This document shows, piece by piece, positions 11,583-23,401 of a DNA stretch of 64,000 nt. The DNA is from Hypoxylon rubiginosum (Eukaryota > Ascomycota > Sordariomycetes > Xylariales > Hypoxylaceae): positions 868,001 through 932,000 of the forward strand of contig CADCXA010000025.1 in assembly GCA_902806565.1 (NCBI GenBank), read 5' to 3'. The translations under genes and the position numbers were made by a program. Numbering within the stretch: position 1 is the stretch's first letter; every line of letters begins with the position of its first letter. The notes below the pieces were generated by a model. That model had not been told where the DNA came from. It saw only the letters and a program-made list of their open reading frames with translations, and did no database searches.

Positions 11583-12733
11583 GTTTGTGCTCGAGGTCTT
11601 TAGGATGCTTGAATCAGAATTTGCGTGATTTAGTGGCGCCTTTTTCTAGGTTTGATATCGAATCTTCGTACTAAAGCCACATTAATCATAAATAGACGAT
11701 CGGTGGCCACCTAAAGAGGTCTTGAGGAAAGAAGAGCCAGGCATCAATCGTTAGGCTGGGAATGTAGCAATGAATGACGATATTGTATCGGAGCTAGACA
11801 CAGCTTCGCTAAGAGGATATAACCCTGTATTTTACTGTGACTTGGCAAGGAAACAAATTCCTAGGTACCTAGGTAGCTTCCGAAGTTTTGAAGGCGTGTG
11901 TAGGACAAAGTCCGCCTTGACCGGCTTCCGTTATGGGCGGTATACTAGCGGCAGCACGACGCCACCTATGGTCCTATCTGTAGCAATGCATGAGGATGTA
12001 TGGATGGCCTTTTCATTTCATTGGGTGGAACAACTTCGCGTCATTGAGTTGACAGCCACATCGTCACAGTTGTGTGCTGATTTTGAAGATGGTTGGCTGT
12101 CGGGAGAAGTCTCACATCAATCCTCACCGCAATTGGGCCGTTAGTGAAACGTCGGGATTTGACAATGGGAGCTGAAAGGCGGAATTAAAGCAGGCTCTAG
12201 GCAATAATATGCAGAATAAAAGCAGGCTCCGGTAATATGCAATTTTGTCGATGCGATGCGATGCGGCTCTTACCCATATGGAGCGCGACACACGTCTTGC
12301 CTACCACAGAAGCTGAGCGTCGGCGGCTCCATCGACCTTCGAACCTTTTTATCGCCAGATACATGAAAAGGTCATTAAATATTCATATAGGCACTACGGA
12401 CTGTCCACCTATACTCAAACAGCACGGCTCATACTAAGAACATAATTGAGCCATCATCTTATATGCATCCAAGGTATATGTACTTGCATACATACAACGT
12501 GGGCCTCCCCCTGTACACGAAACCGCGTTTCGTCGGTTTGAAGGAGCTACTATACTCATGGCAAAGAAAAGATGAGCTATTCACAAACCATACCGCCGCT
12601 TCGCCTTCAACCCATAGCCGTAGACTTCGTCGACAATCGTCTTCCGAACATTCACCCTGCTTTCGCTCATCCTTCATCTAAATACGACACCAAGCTTGAT
12701 TGCTATATCTCTTTGAATTGTTCATCACCCAAG
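11583..12733. other. Divergent promoter region
   Basis: Separates the start of the AAA+ gene (minus) from the DUF7708-like gene (plus). An open frame at 11770-12144 has no recognisable homology and unconvincing composition. The frame of the next gene remains open upstream to an ATG at 12572, but that stretch reads like a 5' leader. Confidence 0.5.
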
Positions 12734-14818
12734 ATGCAGACTAGTCATCCTGAGTCCTATACTTCAGTCCCAGATACCATAAAGCAAGTTGCTATATGCG
12801 GTCCCCCTGATATCATCCTTTCAATGCGATTTTGGGACAAGATCTTCCCCGTTGCAATGCATAAGCTTGAGAAAGGGTTTGAAGAACCGAAGGGTCGGCG
12901 TGCAACTGGTTATAGCATCAGAGGCATGGCGGATTGGGACCAAGTCTACCAACAAGTCGAGAGCTGCCGAGAAAAGTATTTAAATGGAGGCTTATATATC
13001 GCTGTGAAAAAGGGGTGGAGACAGTTTGCCGACAATATTGGACCCTTACAAGAATCAATGAAGTTGATACCTGATGTTGACTACGTGACACCTGTCCGTG
13101 GGACATTGGAGTTCATCGTGGATGTGAGTTCACCTACTGTGCCTCTATATACATAACCGAATAGCAGCATATCTAAACACGTGTTATCATAGGCCATCAG
13201 GCGGGCGTCAGAGACTCGCCAGAAACTTTTACAGGGGCTCGATAAACTGAATAGTCTCTTCAAAGATATCGAGCTGTTCTTGATTACCTTCCCCACGGAG
13301 GAAAATGTACATGAGGCCGGCAAAGACCTTGTAGTGTCGGTTCTTGTGGCTGTTGAGAAATTAATTGGCTTCTATCTTAAGCAGAAAGGTTAGTCAACTT
13401 ATCTTTGCATATTGTGCAATGGTCTAACTAGGAAATTTCCTACATGTAGGGAAAAAGATCGTGTCAGCCCTCTTTAAAGGAGAGGATTATGAAAAGGACG
13501 TAGTCGACAGCCTTCAGGACATCACGTCCAAAAGCGAGAATCTCCGCCACGAGGCCACCAAGGCAGACATGTCGCAATCTGCGAGAAATTGGAAACTAGC
13601 TGAACAGCGTGGGAACCCGTGCTCACTCTGTCTTGATTTCAAACACGGAAACTAACTGTGACTTTAGGCAGTGATGAACTCCTCAAGTTGCAAGTGGCTC
13701 TTCGCGATGGTCAAGAAAAGATCATTCAAAACCAGTATTTCCTCGCAGGTAATCTCGAAAAGACGACAAACCTTATGAATGACGTGCTTGATCTTACAAA
13801 GGAGCACGAGGTTAACATGAAACGTAAGTATAACACCCGTCACTTGAAGTGGTCGTCTGCTAGTCTCACTAACTTGGATTATGCAGGGAAAATTGCAGAC
13901 TTGCAACAGAGGAATGCAAACCTCCAGCAACAGCTTTTAGACTCAGAACATAGAGCCGACAGCCTCCACCGAGCGCTTACGCCGAGCCCAATCACAGCTC
14001 CCAGCATAGGGTGGCACATAACTCCTGACAGCCTTTGGCACATGTTCGGCGCTCTGGGTTTCGACGATAGGGACATGCAGCATACGCAAGAAAAGCAGGA
14101 GCAGATCCCAATCCATGACAGGGCTATAGCAGAGTCCCTGATCTCCATCCCTCGATTCCGCGAGTGGATGGTGGTAGCCACGTCAAGGACGCTATTTGTA
14201 CACGGAGTTTCCGCTAGCAACCGTCCAATATCTTCCTTATCCGTCTTCTGCTCGACATTCTCCCAAGCGCTAAGGCAGAACCCGAGGTTCATATCGCTCG
14301 TATACTTCTGTGGCCTTCACGCCGACTATGAGGATCCCCACGCGGGACCTTTGAGTATGATGATGAGTTTCATTGCACAACTGATATTGCAAGGGGGTTT
14401 TGACACAACGTTTCTACACAATTATGTAGACATCTCTTGGGCCGAATATGACGAGGAGCCGGATATGGACGATCTCTGCGCGTTGGTAAAGTGGCTGGTC
14501 GGCCAACTCCCCGTGGAAACGACGGTATTCTGCGTCATAGACGGTGTTAATGCCTATGAGAAGGATAGCTACGTCCGTGACCTTGTCGACGGGCTAGCAT
14601 GTATTCTGGACTTGACTATTGACATGGACATTCAGGCCACCGTGAAGATCCTTGTCACGAGCCCTAGTCGCACTCTAGAGGTACGGGAAGGCTTCCACGA
14701 TGATGATATGGTTGTGCTGATGACTGGTCAACTCGACACGAGCATGGAAGCAAACCAGCGGCATTTTCAACACAAAATTTCTAGAGTCTTGGAGAATGGT
14801 GAGATGGGATATGCTTAA
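12734..14818 (+). CDS. DUF7708-like protein with degenerate P-loop domain
   Basis: Five exons: 12734-13123, 13193-13388, 13450-13608, 13668-13823 and 13887-14818, giving 610 aa. The N-terminal 240 residues form a helical domain (KKGWRQFADNIGPLQESM, then LEFIVDAIRRASETRQKLL) like DUF7708, found at the N-terminus of many fungal STAND/NACHT proteins. A coiled coil (302-335, LQQRNANLQQQLLDSEHRA) leads to an NTPase-like domain. There the Walker A position reads LFVHGVSASNRPISSLS (402-418) with no GKS/GKT, while the Walker B strand VFCVIDGVNAYE (514-525) is kept. Nucleotide hydrolysis is therefore unlikely. From memory, similar proteins elsewhere also lack the lysine, so it may be a family trait. 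Exon 3/4 could alternatively use a donor at 13618. An ATG at 12572 would add 54 residues; I prefer 12734 (CCAAGATGC). Function unknown, perhaps in non-self signalling. Confidence 0.75.
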
Positions 14819-14910
14819 GGGTTAGATTCTTGACGAAAGTTTTATTGTTTTTGTTCTCAGTGCTTAGAGCTGAAGGTATCCAGATTGTGCCACGATTTAG
14901 CTTAGGTCTC

Positions 14911-15638
14911 TCAAACATTTACTGAACATACACCTGGTTTTTTATGCACAAACTCCGGCGGCGACTTGTCCGCCTGGGTCAGAGTCCATTCGGCAATGTC
15001 AGCACGCCTCAGATACATGCCCAATGTCCCATCACCGATATAGCCGTCAATTACCCTCAGGCGAGGTCCATTCGCCAGGAACCCTACGCGAAATAGGGTC
15101 CAGTCAATATCCTGGCCCTCCTCGTCGAACAACTTGGAAATGTCGACCACCGTCTTCCAGACCTTATGCGCCATGGCCCACAACGCCGTAATAAAGAACC
15201 AGCGTAGTAAGTTGGGCTTGTCTTCCGGGTCGTAAACGCTGAATGTGCTCAGGGCGATGATGCGCTTGACGCCCTCGCTTCTCATGATGGCAAGTATCAG
15301 CTTGTAGGCGGTAATGAGGACCTCAAGATCAGCAGACGACGCGAGAGGGCCGGATGGGCCGAAGACAGAGATGATGACGTCTTGGCCGGCAATGGCAGTT
15401 CGGAGAGTCGCTTCGTTATCGAGGGCTCCCTCGGCCGTCTGCGATTAAGAACTTAGCAAACAGCTCATATTTCGTGCTCGGCCGTACTTTATACCTTGAT
15501 GTCCGCATTCGCGGCATGTTCCGGGAGCGTTCGCCGTCCGTATACAGTGACCTTCCAACCCAACTCTAGAGCCCGTTGAACAACGACTTGGCCAGTCGCA
15601 CTTGTGGCGCCGAAAACAAGTAGCTTACTGATTCCCAT
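14911..15638 (-). CDS. NAD(P)-binding protein, NmrA/atypical SDR type
   Basis: Two exons, 15638-15495 and 15438-14911, joined across a 56-nt intron (phase 0) to give 223 aa. The start MGISKLLVFGATSATGQ opens with the Rossmann beta-strand and the glycine motif GATSATG (10-16) of atypical short-chain dehydrogenases, followed by VTVYGRR, where the arginines suggest NADP(H). Then come DVIISVFGPSG, the strand VKRIIALSTFSVYDPEDKP and DWTLFRVGFLANGP, typical of the NAD(P)H-binding (PF13460) group. No classical YxxxK pair is evident, so it may be a sensor or an isomerase/reductase of unknown substrate. The 3' end is only 92 bp from the end of the preceding plus-strand gene. The next gene upstream is another SDR on the same strand, but nothing shows co-regulation. 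Confidence 0.86.
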
Positions 15639-16244
15639 AGTGCTTTTCTAGAGTTGACCGGTACAAATGAACTGTAGTAATCGGGTTGGTAGAGCTCTGG
15701 TTATAACTACAGCTAAAGGGGGTGACGGCTGACAAATCTGACAAATCAGGGTGCAGGGGTGGGCTGCCAAGAGCCCCTTTTTATGTTACTCTTACCTTAA
15801 CGATCCCACTTCTCGAGGACGAGCTACGTTAGCACCCTGTGCCAAGATATCGTATTGTCGTTAAACCTCTTTCATAGACATGCCATAGATCGTAATGAAT
15901 ATTGCTTATAAACCACGGAGCGTCTTCGACCATCCGGCTAGAAGTTAAAAACGATACTAGAGTAAATGCTTAAGACCGTATGGTGTACACTATCTAACAC
16001 TGTGAAAAAGGGGGGGTGACCGTCATAATAATAAACAAAACACCATGTATTACTTGCGGACTAGATGTTTTTTTATATCTATATGACTAGATTTTTAGAT
16101 AACTGCTGTTTGCGATTGGTAACTGAGGTATCTTTTAATGATACTCCAGTAAGTAAATTAGGATTAAGAATTTTCTCAAACCTAAACCTATAGCTCCATC
16201 TACTACCAGTTCTTCGTGCTGAGGAATCTACTTTCGAGAAATCA
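15639..16244. other. AT-rich intergenic spacer
   Basis: No exon supported. Contains a G-run at about 16011-16017 and otherwise A+T-rich sequence. It includes the promoter of the NAD(P)-binding gene and the 3' region of the next SDR. Confidence 0.5.
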
Positions 16245-17129
16245 TCAATGGTGTAGGTTGATCTTGCGTATTCCTCCCTGCTCCTTAATTTTCTGCTCTA
16301 ATACCGCTACTCCTGATATACCCTTCACCATCTTGTCCAAGAAACCAATGGGAAGCCAGGAGATCATCCGCGCCTGAGATGCAAACTGACCGCGCCATAT
16401 CCAATGGGGCGGATTGCGTCTACCGAGATCATGGACCACCCCTTCCGCCCACGTGTTAGGATCGGTACCGTTGGCAACGTTTGCGCCCCCCATAAACTTC
16501 TCGATGGCCTCCTTCGCGATGTTATACAGCGAAGCGGGCGGCAGCGTGATAGCCGGCGCGTTGTCCCAGATGCTCGACTTCACGGAGCCCGTCATCAGGT
16601 TGACCACCCTGATGCCGAACGGCGCGAGCTCCAGCCGCAGCACCTCGGTCAGACTCGTCGCGGCGGCTTTCGAGGCGGCGTAGACCCCGGAGAACGGCAC
16701 CGCGCTCACGGACAGGATCGAGGTGTTGTTGACCACCATGGCGCCGCCCGTCGACTCCATGAGCAGCGGGAGGAACGCGCGCGTCGTCGTGAGCAGGGAG
16801 AACGTGTTGAGCTCGAACAGGGCTCGGGCTTTCTCGATCTCGATGTCCATGAGCGGCATGTTGAACGCGGCGCCGGCGTTGTTCACGAGGGCGTCGAGCG
16901 AGCCGCCAGTCAACTTTTTAACCGCGGAAACGGCGTTCGCAATAGACTCTTCGGAGCTAACATCCAGTTGTACGGTCTCGATGCCTGCGGTCTCGGCTTG
17001 TTTCAGCTTCGCCATGTTCCGGGCGGATGCGAAGACTCGCCACCCGGCCTTATGGAAGGCGAGCGCGAGCGCAGCGCCTAAACCGTGATCTGAGCAGCCG
17101 GTGATGAGAATCGTTTGCTTGGACGCCAT
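16245..17129 (-). CDS. Classical short-chain dehydrogenase/reductase (AYR1-like)
   Basis: Single-exon, 294 aa, classical SDR fold. The cofactor motif is TGCSDHGLG (10-18), a variant of TGxxxGxG. The structural motif is NNAG (82-85), the catalytic Ser lies in NNTSILS, and Y149 and K153 occur in VYAASK. Together these form a complete active site. ARNMAK after the second strand (R36) favours NADP(H). The general form, including the C-terminal membrane-leaning segment MISWLPIGFLDKMVKG, resembles yeast Ayr1, the 1-acyl-dihydroxyacetone-phosphate reductase of lipid droplets and ER. Similar fungal SDRs also act on other ketones, so the substrate is only suggested. The start MASKQTILITG is placed normally for the family. 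The central part is GC-rich and no intron is needed. Confidence 0.92.
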   Translation of the reverse strand: MASKQTILITGCSDHGLGAALALAFHKAGWRVFASARNMAKLKQAETAGIETVQLDVSSEESIANAVSAVKKLTGGSLDALVNNAGAAFNMPLMDIEIEKARALFELNTFSLLTTTRAFLPLLMESTGGAMVVNNTSILSVSAVPFSGVYAASKAAATSLTEVLRLELAPFGIRVVNLMTGSVKSSIWDNAPAITLPPASLYNIAKEAIEKFMGGANVANGTDPNTWAEGVVHDLGRRNPPHWIWRGQFASQARMISWLPIGFLDKMVKGISGVAVLEQKIKEQGGIRKINLHH

Positions 17130-17903
17130 TGTGAGGTATGTGCTATTGTTGCTTCATTCCGTATGTTCTACGGGACGAACCTCGCGAAACCATTCTTTAT
17201 AAGTGATAAGTGATCCGTGTAGCCATGGGTGTATCGGTATATTCTGCTTCATTGGCCCGACCGGGGGATTGAAATATTTGGCATCGATAAGACAGTATGC
17301 GCATTCGCAGGATATTTCATGCGATGTGATCATTTCCCACTAGTTTCCCAACCAAAATATTCAGCGTTGTCGGGATTCTCATGCCTGGTCTCGGACCTAG
17401 GTGTACAAGCGATACCGCATTGAAGACCGGATAGATAATTGTACCGAGATGCGACGACATAGGAAAAATGTATCCGCGCTTGATACGACACAACTCTTTT
17501 AAACTTATGGTCAATTCATCGCATTCAAAAGAATGTTTGGCCTATCTCACATAATATCAACTCGGTTTTGTGCTATCGGGGTGTCCTACTGTAAGTACAT
17601 ACCTACAGCAACACTCGGGATGGACCGAGCCCCTGAGTCCAGAAACACGACTTGGTAACTACCGAGATCGGACCATATTAGATACGGTTAATAGAGACGT
17701 TATGGCTATATAGGAGGTACCTAAGTGCATTTGCTTTAATCAGATGATGGGAGAGTGGGTATCTCTAATTAACGCATTGTAATCATCATTCAGTCAATTA
17801 ATATAAGGGTCATTTTCTCAGAACTACCTACCAAAGTACATAAAGTAAACAGTCAGGCACTATTACGAAATCTTCCAGTTTCCTACCGAGTCCCACTGCA
17901 TTC
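17130..17903. other. Intergenic spacer
   Basis: Promoter of the SDR gene and 3' region of the NB-ARC-TPR gene. No supported open frame and no repeat beyond short ACCTA motifs. Confidence 0.5.
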
Positions 17904-20900
17904 TCAGCGTACCCAAGACTCAACAAGAGCATCATATGTCCACTCGCTATGGGCATCTGCGCAGTAACGATCTCCCTGAAGCTTTCTGCGTATCTTTTCG
18001 GCCTTCTCATGCCACGTCCGTGACTCTTCCTGGTCACTACCTCGTATAGAGAGTGATAGGGATAACATGTAGCTGGCCCTGGCAATTTCACAGTCTGCAA
18101 CCTTTCTGAGCTCCATTATTGTAATGGCTTCCTGGAACATCTTACTATAGAATATCGTCAGCGGCGGGCAATTTAATCAAGAGCCATGCATACTTACACG
18201 GAATTCGAGAGAAAATCTTCTTTTTTATGAATATGGTACTGCCTCAATTGTATAACCGCCAGTTTGTAGAGGCAGGTTGCCATATCAGGGGATAGAACCT
18301 CGCCACCTGCGGACAGTGCCTCCTGGCCACGCTTGTACATTGCAGTTGCCTCCTCTAAATTGCCTTGGGCCAAATACAGATTCCCAGCCCAGTAATAATA
18401 GTTCCTACACAGCATTAGTGCCTAGGTATATAGACTAGTTAAGTTAAGGTGTAGTGTCTTACCGAAAACTTGGTTCAACACCTGCCTTCGACTTATTAAG
18501 ATGATCTAGTGCATCACTGAACCTCCCAAGTGCAGTATATGCCCGCGCGATATTATTGATGTTTATCGACAAGTTTCCAGCCACCGCTGTGTTTACTGTA
18601 TCTTTGCAGATCAAATGATATCTCAGTGCTTCGTCGGGACGGCCGATTGACAAGGAGAGGTTCCCAAGGTTGTTCATAACAACCCATATATCCTCATGGC
18701 CAAGGGGTAACTCTCGACAACGGATGTCTCTTGAAGTCTCGAGGAACATCTTCGCCGAGTCAAAGTCGCCACTCATTTCTCTCTCCAAGCCTGCTGAGTT
18801 ACACAGATGGGCGTACGCCAGTGCGTCTGTCTCTATGAGGTTAGTTGAACGGAAAGCGTCCATTGCGACACTTATTGTCTTTTCCAACTCCTTTGTCGCT
18901 CCCTTTTCCACGAGATAATAAGCCGCATCGCACATCACGCGGCAGAGCTGGACTGAAGGCTGAAGGCTATTGCCTAATACCGCAGGGCTACTCAAATGGT
19001 CCCGCAGAGAATACAAGTGTTGTATGAGTAGCTCACATTGGAGAAAACAGGCCCTAAAGCTCCTACCATGGATTTGTGAAGGAAATTCTTGGAATAGAAG
19101 CAACGAGGCATCGTCGAATGCACTTTGGATATTTTCTCGAATATAGAAGCGCATTTCGGACTGGACCAGGCGATGTACTGATATACGATCAGTTACAGCA
19201 TTAAAACTCACGAGGGCCAGGCCGGCCAGCTCTTCCACTATTTCCGAAACTCTGAAGCAGCATTAGTAACATCTGAGCACAACTGTACGGTAGGAGGTTG
19301 CATACTCATATTCATCTTCGCAAAATTGTAGTCGTGAAGGCAAGCTAGCCGATTCTGTGAAGGATTCTGTGATGAAAATGGATTCTGGTATATCGTCTGG
19401 AGCCAATAGGGCTAATATGCTCAGCATGGTCGTGGCAGATTCCGAGAGGCTCTGAAATGACATTAGAAAAACGGGTTTGACACCCTCGGAGTAGCCCGCA
19501 TGCATCCATTCCATACTATGGATATCCCGAATTCGGTGAGGATGGCGAGCATGCATCTCGAGATACTTAGCAATCGACCACTTCTTTTTATAGAGAAGTG
19601 AAGTAGCTTGCGTCAACGCAAAAACATGGCCTCCCACTAGGGTCGATAGGTTGCATGCTGCTTCTTGATCCTCTGTTGATGGGTTTTCGTTTTGAAGAAG
19701 ATGGAAGATGAAGGCAGCACCGTCGTCCTTGTTGAAGGGGCCGATCGGTAAGGACGCTCCTGCCGGATGCATGCCGAATACTGGGCTCCTACTGGTTATG
19801 AGAGCCGATCCTCTATCTGAAGCAGCGTGTGGCCAATATGAATTGATCCATTTTGCGTTCTCCACGTTGTCGAATACCAATAGCCAAGATCGTTCTACCA
19901 ATATTAGTTCTAAGTGGCTGTGTGAATGTCATTCTTACCTGTGCTCTGTAGCCAGTCATGGAAGATGACTAGATTGTGTGCATCTACACTTGGACCACCA
20001 GCACTTGGTCCACCAATGCCTAACGACCAGACAGCTTCGTTCACACCCAGCTCCAAGCTGGCTAAAGTCTGCGCACAGAACCAGAAAATAGCGTCATAGT
20101 CTTGCGCATGTCGATATGCGTACATCAAAGCGATCTGGCTTTTACCGACGCCCCCAAGACCATGAATGGCGATGGAGCTCAGTCTCCTTTCCGAAGTTTT
20201 CGGTTGGAGAGATTTATGTATCTCGTCCAATTCGGTGCCGCGGCCGAAGAAACGCTGATTCGGAGGACTAGGCAGCATATAGCATGGGAAGATCACCTTG
20301 CTGTGCGTTAAAGTAGCTGTTTCGGGCCGAAGAAGAGTTTGCAGTCTATCAAACTCCTCTCTGTGTGATTTCGAAACATCCAATGCTAGAGTGCGGCTGA
20401 TCTGGTCGGTCGCTTCTTCTAATTGACCTGAGACCTGCTCGAATCTAGACGTGATCTCGTCCCATTTCGGAGGCTTCAGACCGTCAATAGTACTGTCTCT
20501 AAAGGCTGATATGATGTTCAGCCAAAGGTTCACCAGTTCTGTTGAGACGCTCGCGTAAACATTCTTCTTCTGTTCTTTGTTCTCGAAGCTGTCCATAGTT
20601 TCGTTCGTATACTCTAGTTTGGACCCAATAGACTTCACCATGTGGTTGATCCGACCCATAGCGTCGACTGAGTCTAGTGCCAGCTAGAATATACACGCTA
20701 TTAATAACATGACCACAGCCGAGATAGCAATATAAGAGTACCTTCAAAACTAGATGCAGTAAGCCCCACATCATCGAAACTTCGACCCCGTTGCGCATAA
20801 GATGGACGAAGCAGTTGGCAAACTGCTCGTAGTGATCCAAGGTGGGGATTAAAAGCATAAGAGCCTCTGCTTCTGCCGATTGATTTTCATACTCGCGCAG

Positions 20901-21170
20901 CATATCGTCTATGCTTTTACGGAATTGCTCTGCAGACTTGATTTCGAGTGCATCTTTAAGATCATATCGTTCTAGTTTGCTTTGACAACCCGCAACCGTA
21001 GACTTCTAGGCTTCGATGTAGATTCGGTCACTACGATTTCTTAGTAAAACCCAGTGAGACGCCCGGGCTAAGTCTCACTAATCAAGTCCCTGCGTAACTC
21101 CAGTGAGTGAATTCTTGTCTTCCGCGCTTATTTCGGAGTGGCTCCTAATCGGGAACTTCTCGGGCTTCAT
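17904..21170 (-). CDS. STAND/NLR-like NB-ARC-TPR protein
   Basis: A fungal NOD-like receptor. Firm exons are up to 20742, then 20683-19939, 19894-19306, 19251-18463, 18404-18198 and 18144-17904, all in frame. The 5' end is less sure: either Met at 20903 (910 aa) or a small first exon 21170-21079 joined to 20979 (966 aa, used here), because the frame stays open upstream and reads sensibly (KDALEIKSAEQFRKSIDDM). Domains: N-terminal helical bundle like those of fungal STAND proteins (about 30-220), then NB-ARC with P-loop IHGLGGVGKSQIA, Walker B WLLVFDNV, SALITSR and a GLPL-like segment, a winged-helix-like region ending in SVHRLVQSEMR, and a C-terminal TPR array (NNLGNLSLSIGRPDEALRY, AGNLYLAQGNLEEA). 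TPRs would bind ligand and the NB-ARC would act as an ATP switch. All key nucleotide-binding residues are present. Confidence 0.9.
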
Positions 21171-21802
21171 TGTTTCTGTTTCTGAGTGAGCTGTAGGCAA
21201 TTCTAGGCTCGACATTCTGATTGCGCGTGTTAGGAAAACAGCCTACAGAGGTATGTAAAGTCTTGGTCGACAAAATCCAGACAGAGCGGGGGATTGCCTG
21301 CTTCTCTCCCTTATATTTCTACTTTCGAGTCACACCATTTCATCCCTTAGGCGACATACACTGTCAGGGCCGTAGCCCTCGTCACCTAAGTAGGGCTTCG
21401 GACCTGTGAGTCACCCTTAGGGCCTAGATAGGAGTCACGGAATCCTCATGGCCAGAATAGGAGGCTAAGGGGTCTGGATAGGGGTTACGGGCTTATGAGT
21501 ACCTATGAAGGAATGAGCTTGGGAGCTAGGCCTCTTGGCGTATAGGTTACTTTGTCCTGACCTCCTGTATATACGTGGGACTTGGTAGCCCCCTAGGTTC
21601 ATAGCTCCTCGTGCAACAATACAGTTGTTTCCCTATCGCATGGTTAGCTTCGTGACATACAAATCCCTAGGATTGCATTAGGGGCTTGCATATGCTACTG
21701 TGCAAAACCTGATAATAAAAGCTTCTTATTGCCACCCACCACATGATGGATGCAAGGTACCTATGTAGGTACATGTAAGAGTACATGTAAGTAACAATGT
21801 AA
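21171..21802. other. Intergenic spacer
   Basis: Upstream region of the NB-ARC-TPR gene. Contains imperfect purine-rich direct repeats of an AGGCTAAGG/TAGGGC kind at about 21380-21560, but no open frame I can support. Confidence 0.45.
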
Positions 21803-22391
21803 CTAGTTTCGTGACTCTGGGGAACTTTTCTTGTTACCCCACGTCGAGACTTGACTATGCATATCCCATACAATAAATATCATGATAAATGGGAGGACCA
21901 ACCCCATCAACGTGTCCACAAACCAATTATCCCGCGGTGAGTTACCCATAGCGCTCCATCGCATTAGGTCGCGCACAAACGACGTCGTGATAAAGTAGCG
22001 GCCCTTCTCAATGCCAGCAATGGATAAGCGGACGACCGTATCCGGGTCCTGGGGCTTGTCGGCGCCCTCAAGTTGGACCGTGACTTCTGGTTTAGTCTCG
22101 TTCTCGCGATCGTAGCCGGCTGTAGTGATGTAATTGGGCATAATGAAGTGCACCTCGATAGGGACGTCCGGGTACAAGCGGACCTCCATAACGAGGGCGT
22201 CAGCGAGGGCGCGGAGAGCAAATTTGGAGGTGCTTGGCAGCGGGACGAGATCCTCGTGCTGAGGCTTGCTTCTGTTCCTGACCTGAGGGAAGCCTTGTTT
22301 GCTGGCCAGGGAGGAGCCAGGCACGCATGATGGCTCGAGACATTTCGGCCGTGCCGAAGTAGTTAACGTCCACTGTCGCGTGGATTTCGTG
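21803..22391 (-). pseudogene. Decayed 3-ketodihydrosphingosine reductase (TSC10/KDSR-like) fragment
   Basis: Two pieces of a KDSR-like SDR are readable in different frames. One, about 22391-22305, reads TVDVNYFGTAEMSRAIMRAW, the family's NYFGTAEMS segment. The second, about 22234-21806, reads SKFALRALADALVMEVRLY, then NETKPEVTVQLEGAD, and ends in a hydrophobic membrane anchor (LMGLVLPFIMIFIVW). The Rossmann glycine motif is not found upstream. The segment between the two pieces, which should contain the catalytic Ser and the Tyr of YSPxK, is shortened and frame-shifted: PLPSTSKFAL has no Tyr at the expected place. TSC10 makes dihydrosphingosine in the ER and is normally essential, so this is most likely a dead extra copy. 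An unannotated functional copy elsewhere is expected but cannot be seen here. Confidence 0.75.
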
Positions 22392-23401
22392 AGTAATCCA
22401 ACCTCGTATATACTGAGCCAAAAACTGTCACAACTTACTGTTATATCGAGCGGCCTCGATGGCCCTGTCATCCGTCCATAGCATAGGCGTGGAAAGGCCA
22501 GCCGAACATCCCCTCAATTCTCAAATTGCCCATCTTACATTGATGTCGTACAACCAAGAACTTACACTTTGGAGTTACACGACATTAGCTCCTGGGCGAT
22601 ATTGTACGCTCCGGGACTTGCATTAGAGGCTTATTCATACTGTGCTGCTGAACTACTCCTCGCCACATTATGCATAGATCGCTGGCCAGATGAGGCTCTC
22701 ATCCGCAAGAGGCCAATAGTGCTAGAGATCTTGCCTGTAATATAATAAACGGTCTGCAGATATAAATATAAGTCCTTCAGAGGCTTCGATGCCCAAGTGA
22801 CTCAGGATACTGGGCATTCTATCCTTCAACCCTCAGCTGGTGTTCTTTACATTCACAATTACATTATTTTCTTCTTCCTTTACCTACCTAAGGTACCTAA
22901 TCTAAAACATGTAGTCACCTCCAAACACCAAATCACATAGTAGGTACTAAGCGTGTAGCCTACAGTTCATGTATGATTTAACCACTTACATCTTAATTAC
23001 TAAACTCATAACTGTCAAATAGCGAATGTTTGCCACATATCCTTTCCTAGTTGGTATTGATCTTGAGTCAGATTCACGTAGTGCATAATATCATTTAGAC
23101 TCCTATTAGCCTTAGTAAGTCTCAAGACTTATGACTATCCCTGGAACAATGTAACATAATTGTGAGAATAACATTTAGGAAACTTACCTGCTTATTCCAC
23201 AAAGAGGTCCACCTAGACTTTTTCCCTTCATCCACCTTGTTCGAGAGTTTGGATTGTGCCATGTTCGCAACACAAAGACTAAAGCGAATATTCTTCTTCT
23301 CGAGCTTTTGCTTCTCTTGGCGATATCTAGTACCACGAGATTCACAGATTATCACAAGGCTTTGTAGCCTATTTCGACACAGAGCTGCAAACTACCCTAC
23401 T
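22392..23401. other. Intergenic spacer
   Basis: About 1 kb without a supported gene. An open frame continues upstream of the amidase start from 23162, but the part before 23402 reads as a leader. Short ACCTA/TAGGT motifs occur near 22880-22950. Confidence 0.5.

Noticed and set aside
11770..12144. 124-codon plus-strand frame in the divergent promoter region
   Set aside because: No family pattern, crosses an ACCTAGG repeat, and composition is not clearly coding.
16404..17081. 225-codon plus-strand frame
   Set aside because: Shadow of the GC-rich SDR gene on the opposite strand, which has complete catalytic motifs.
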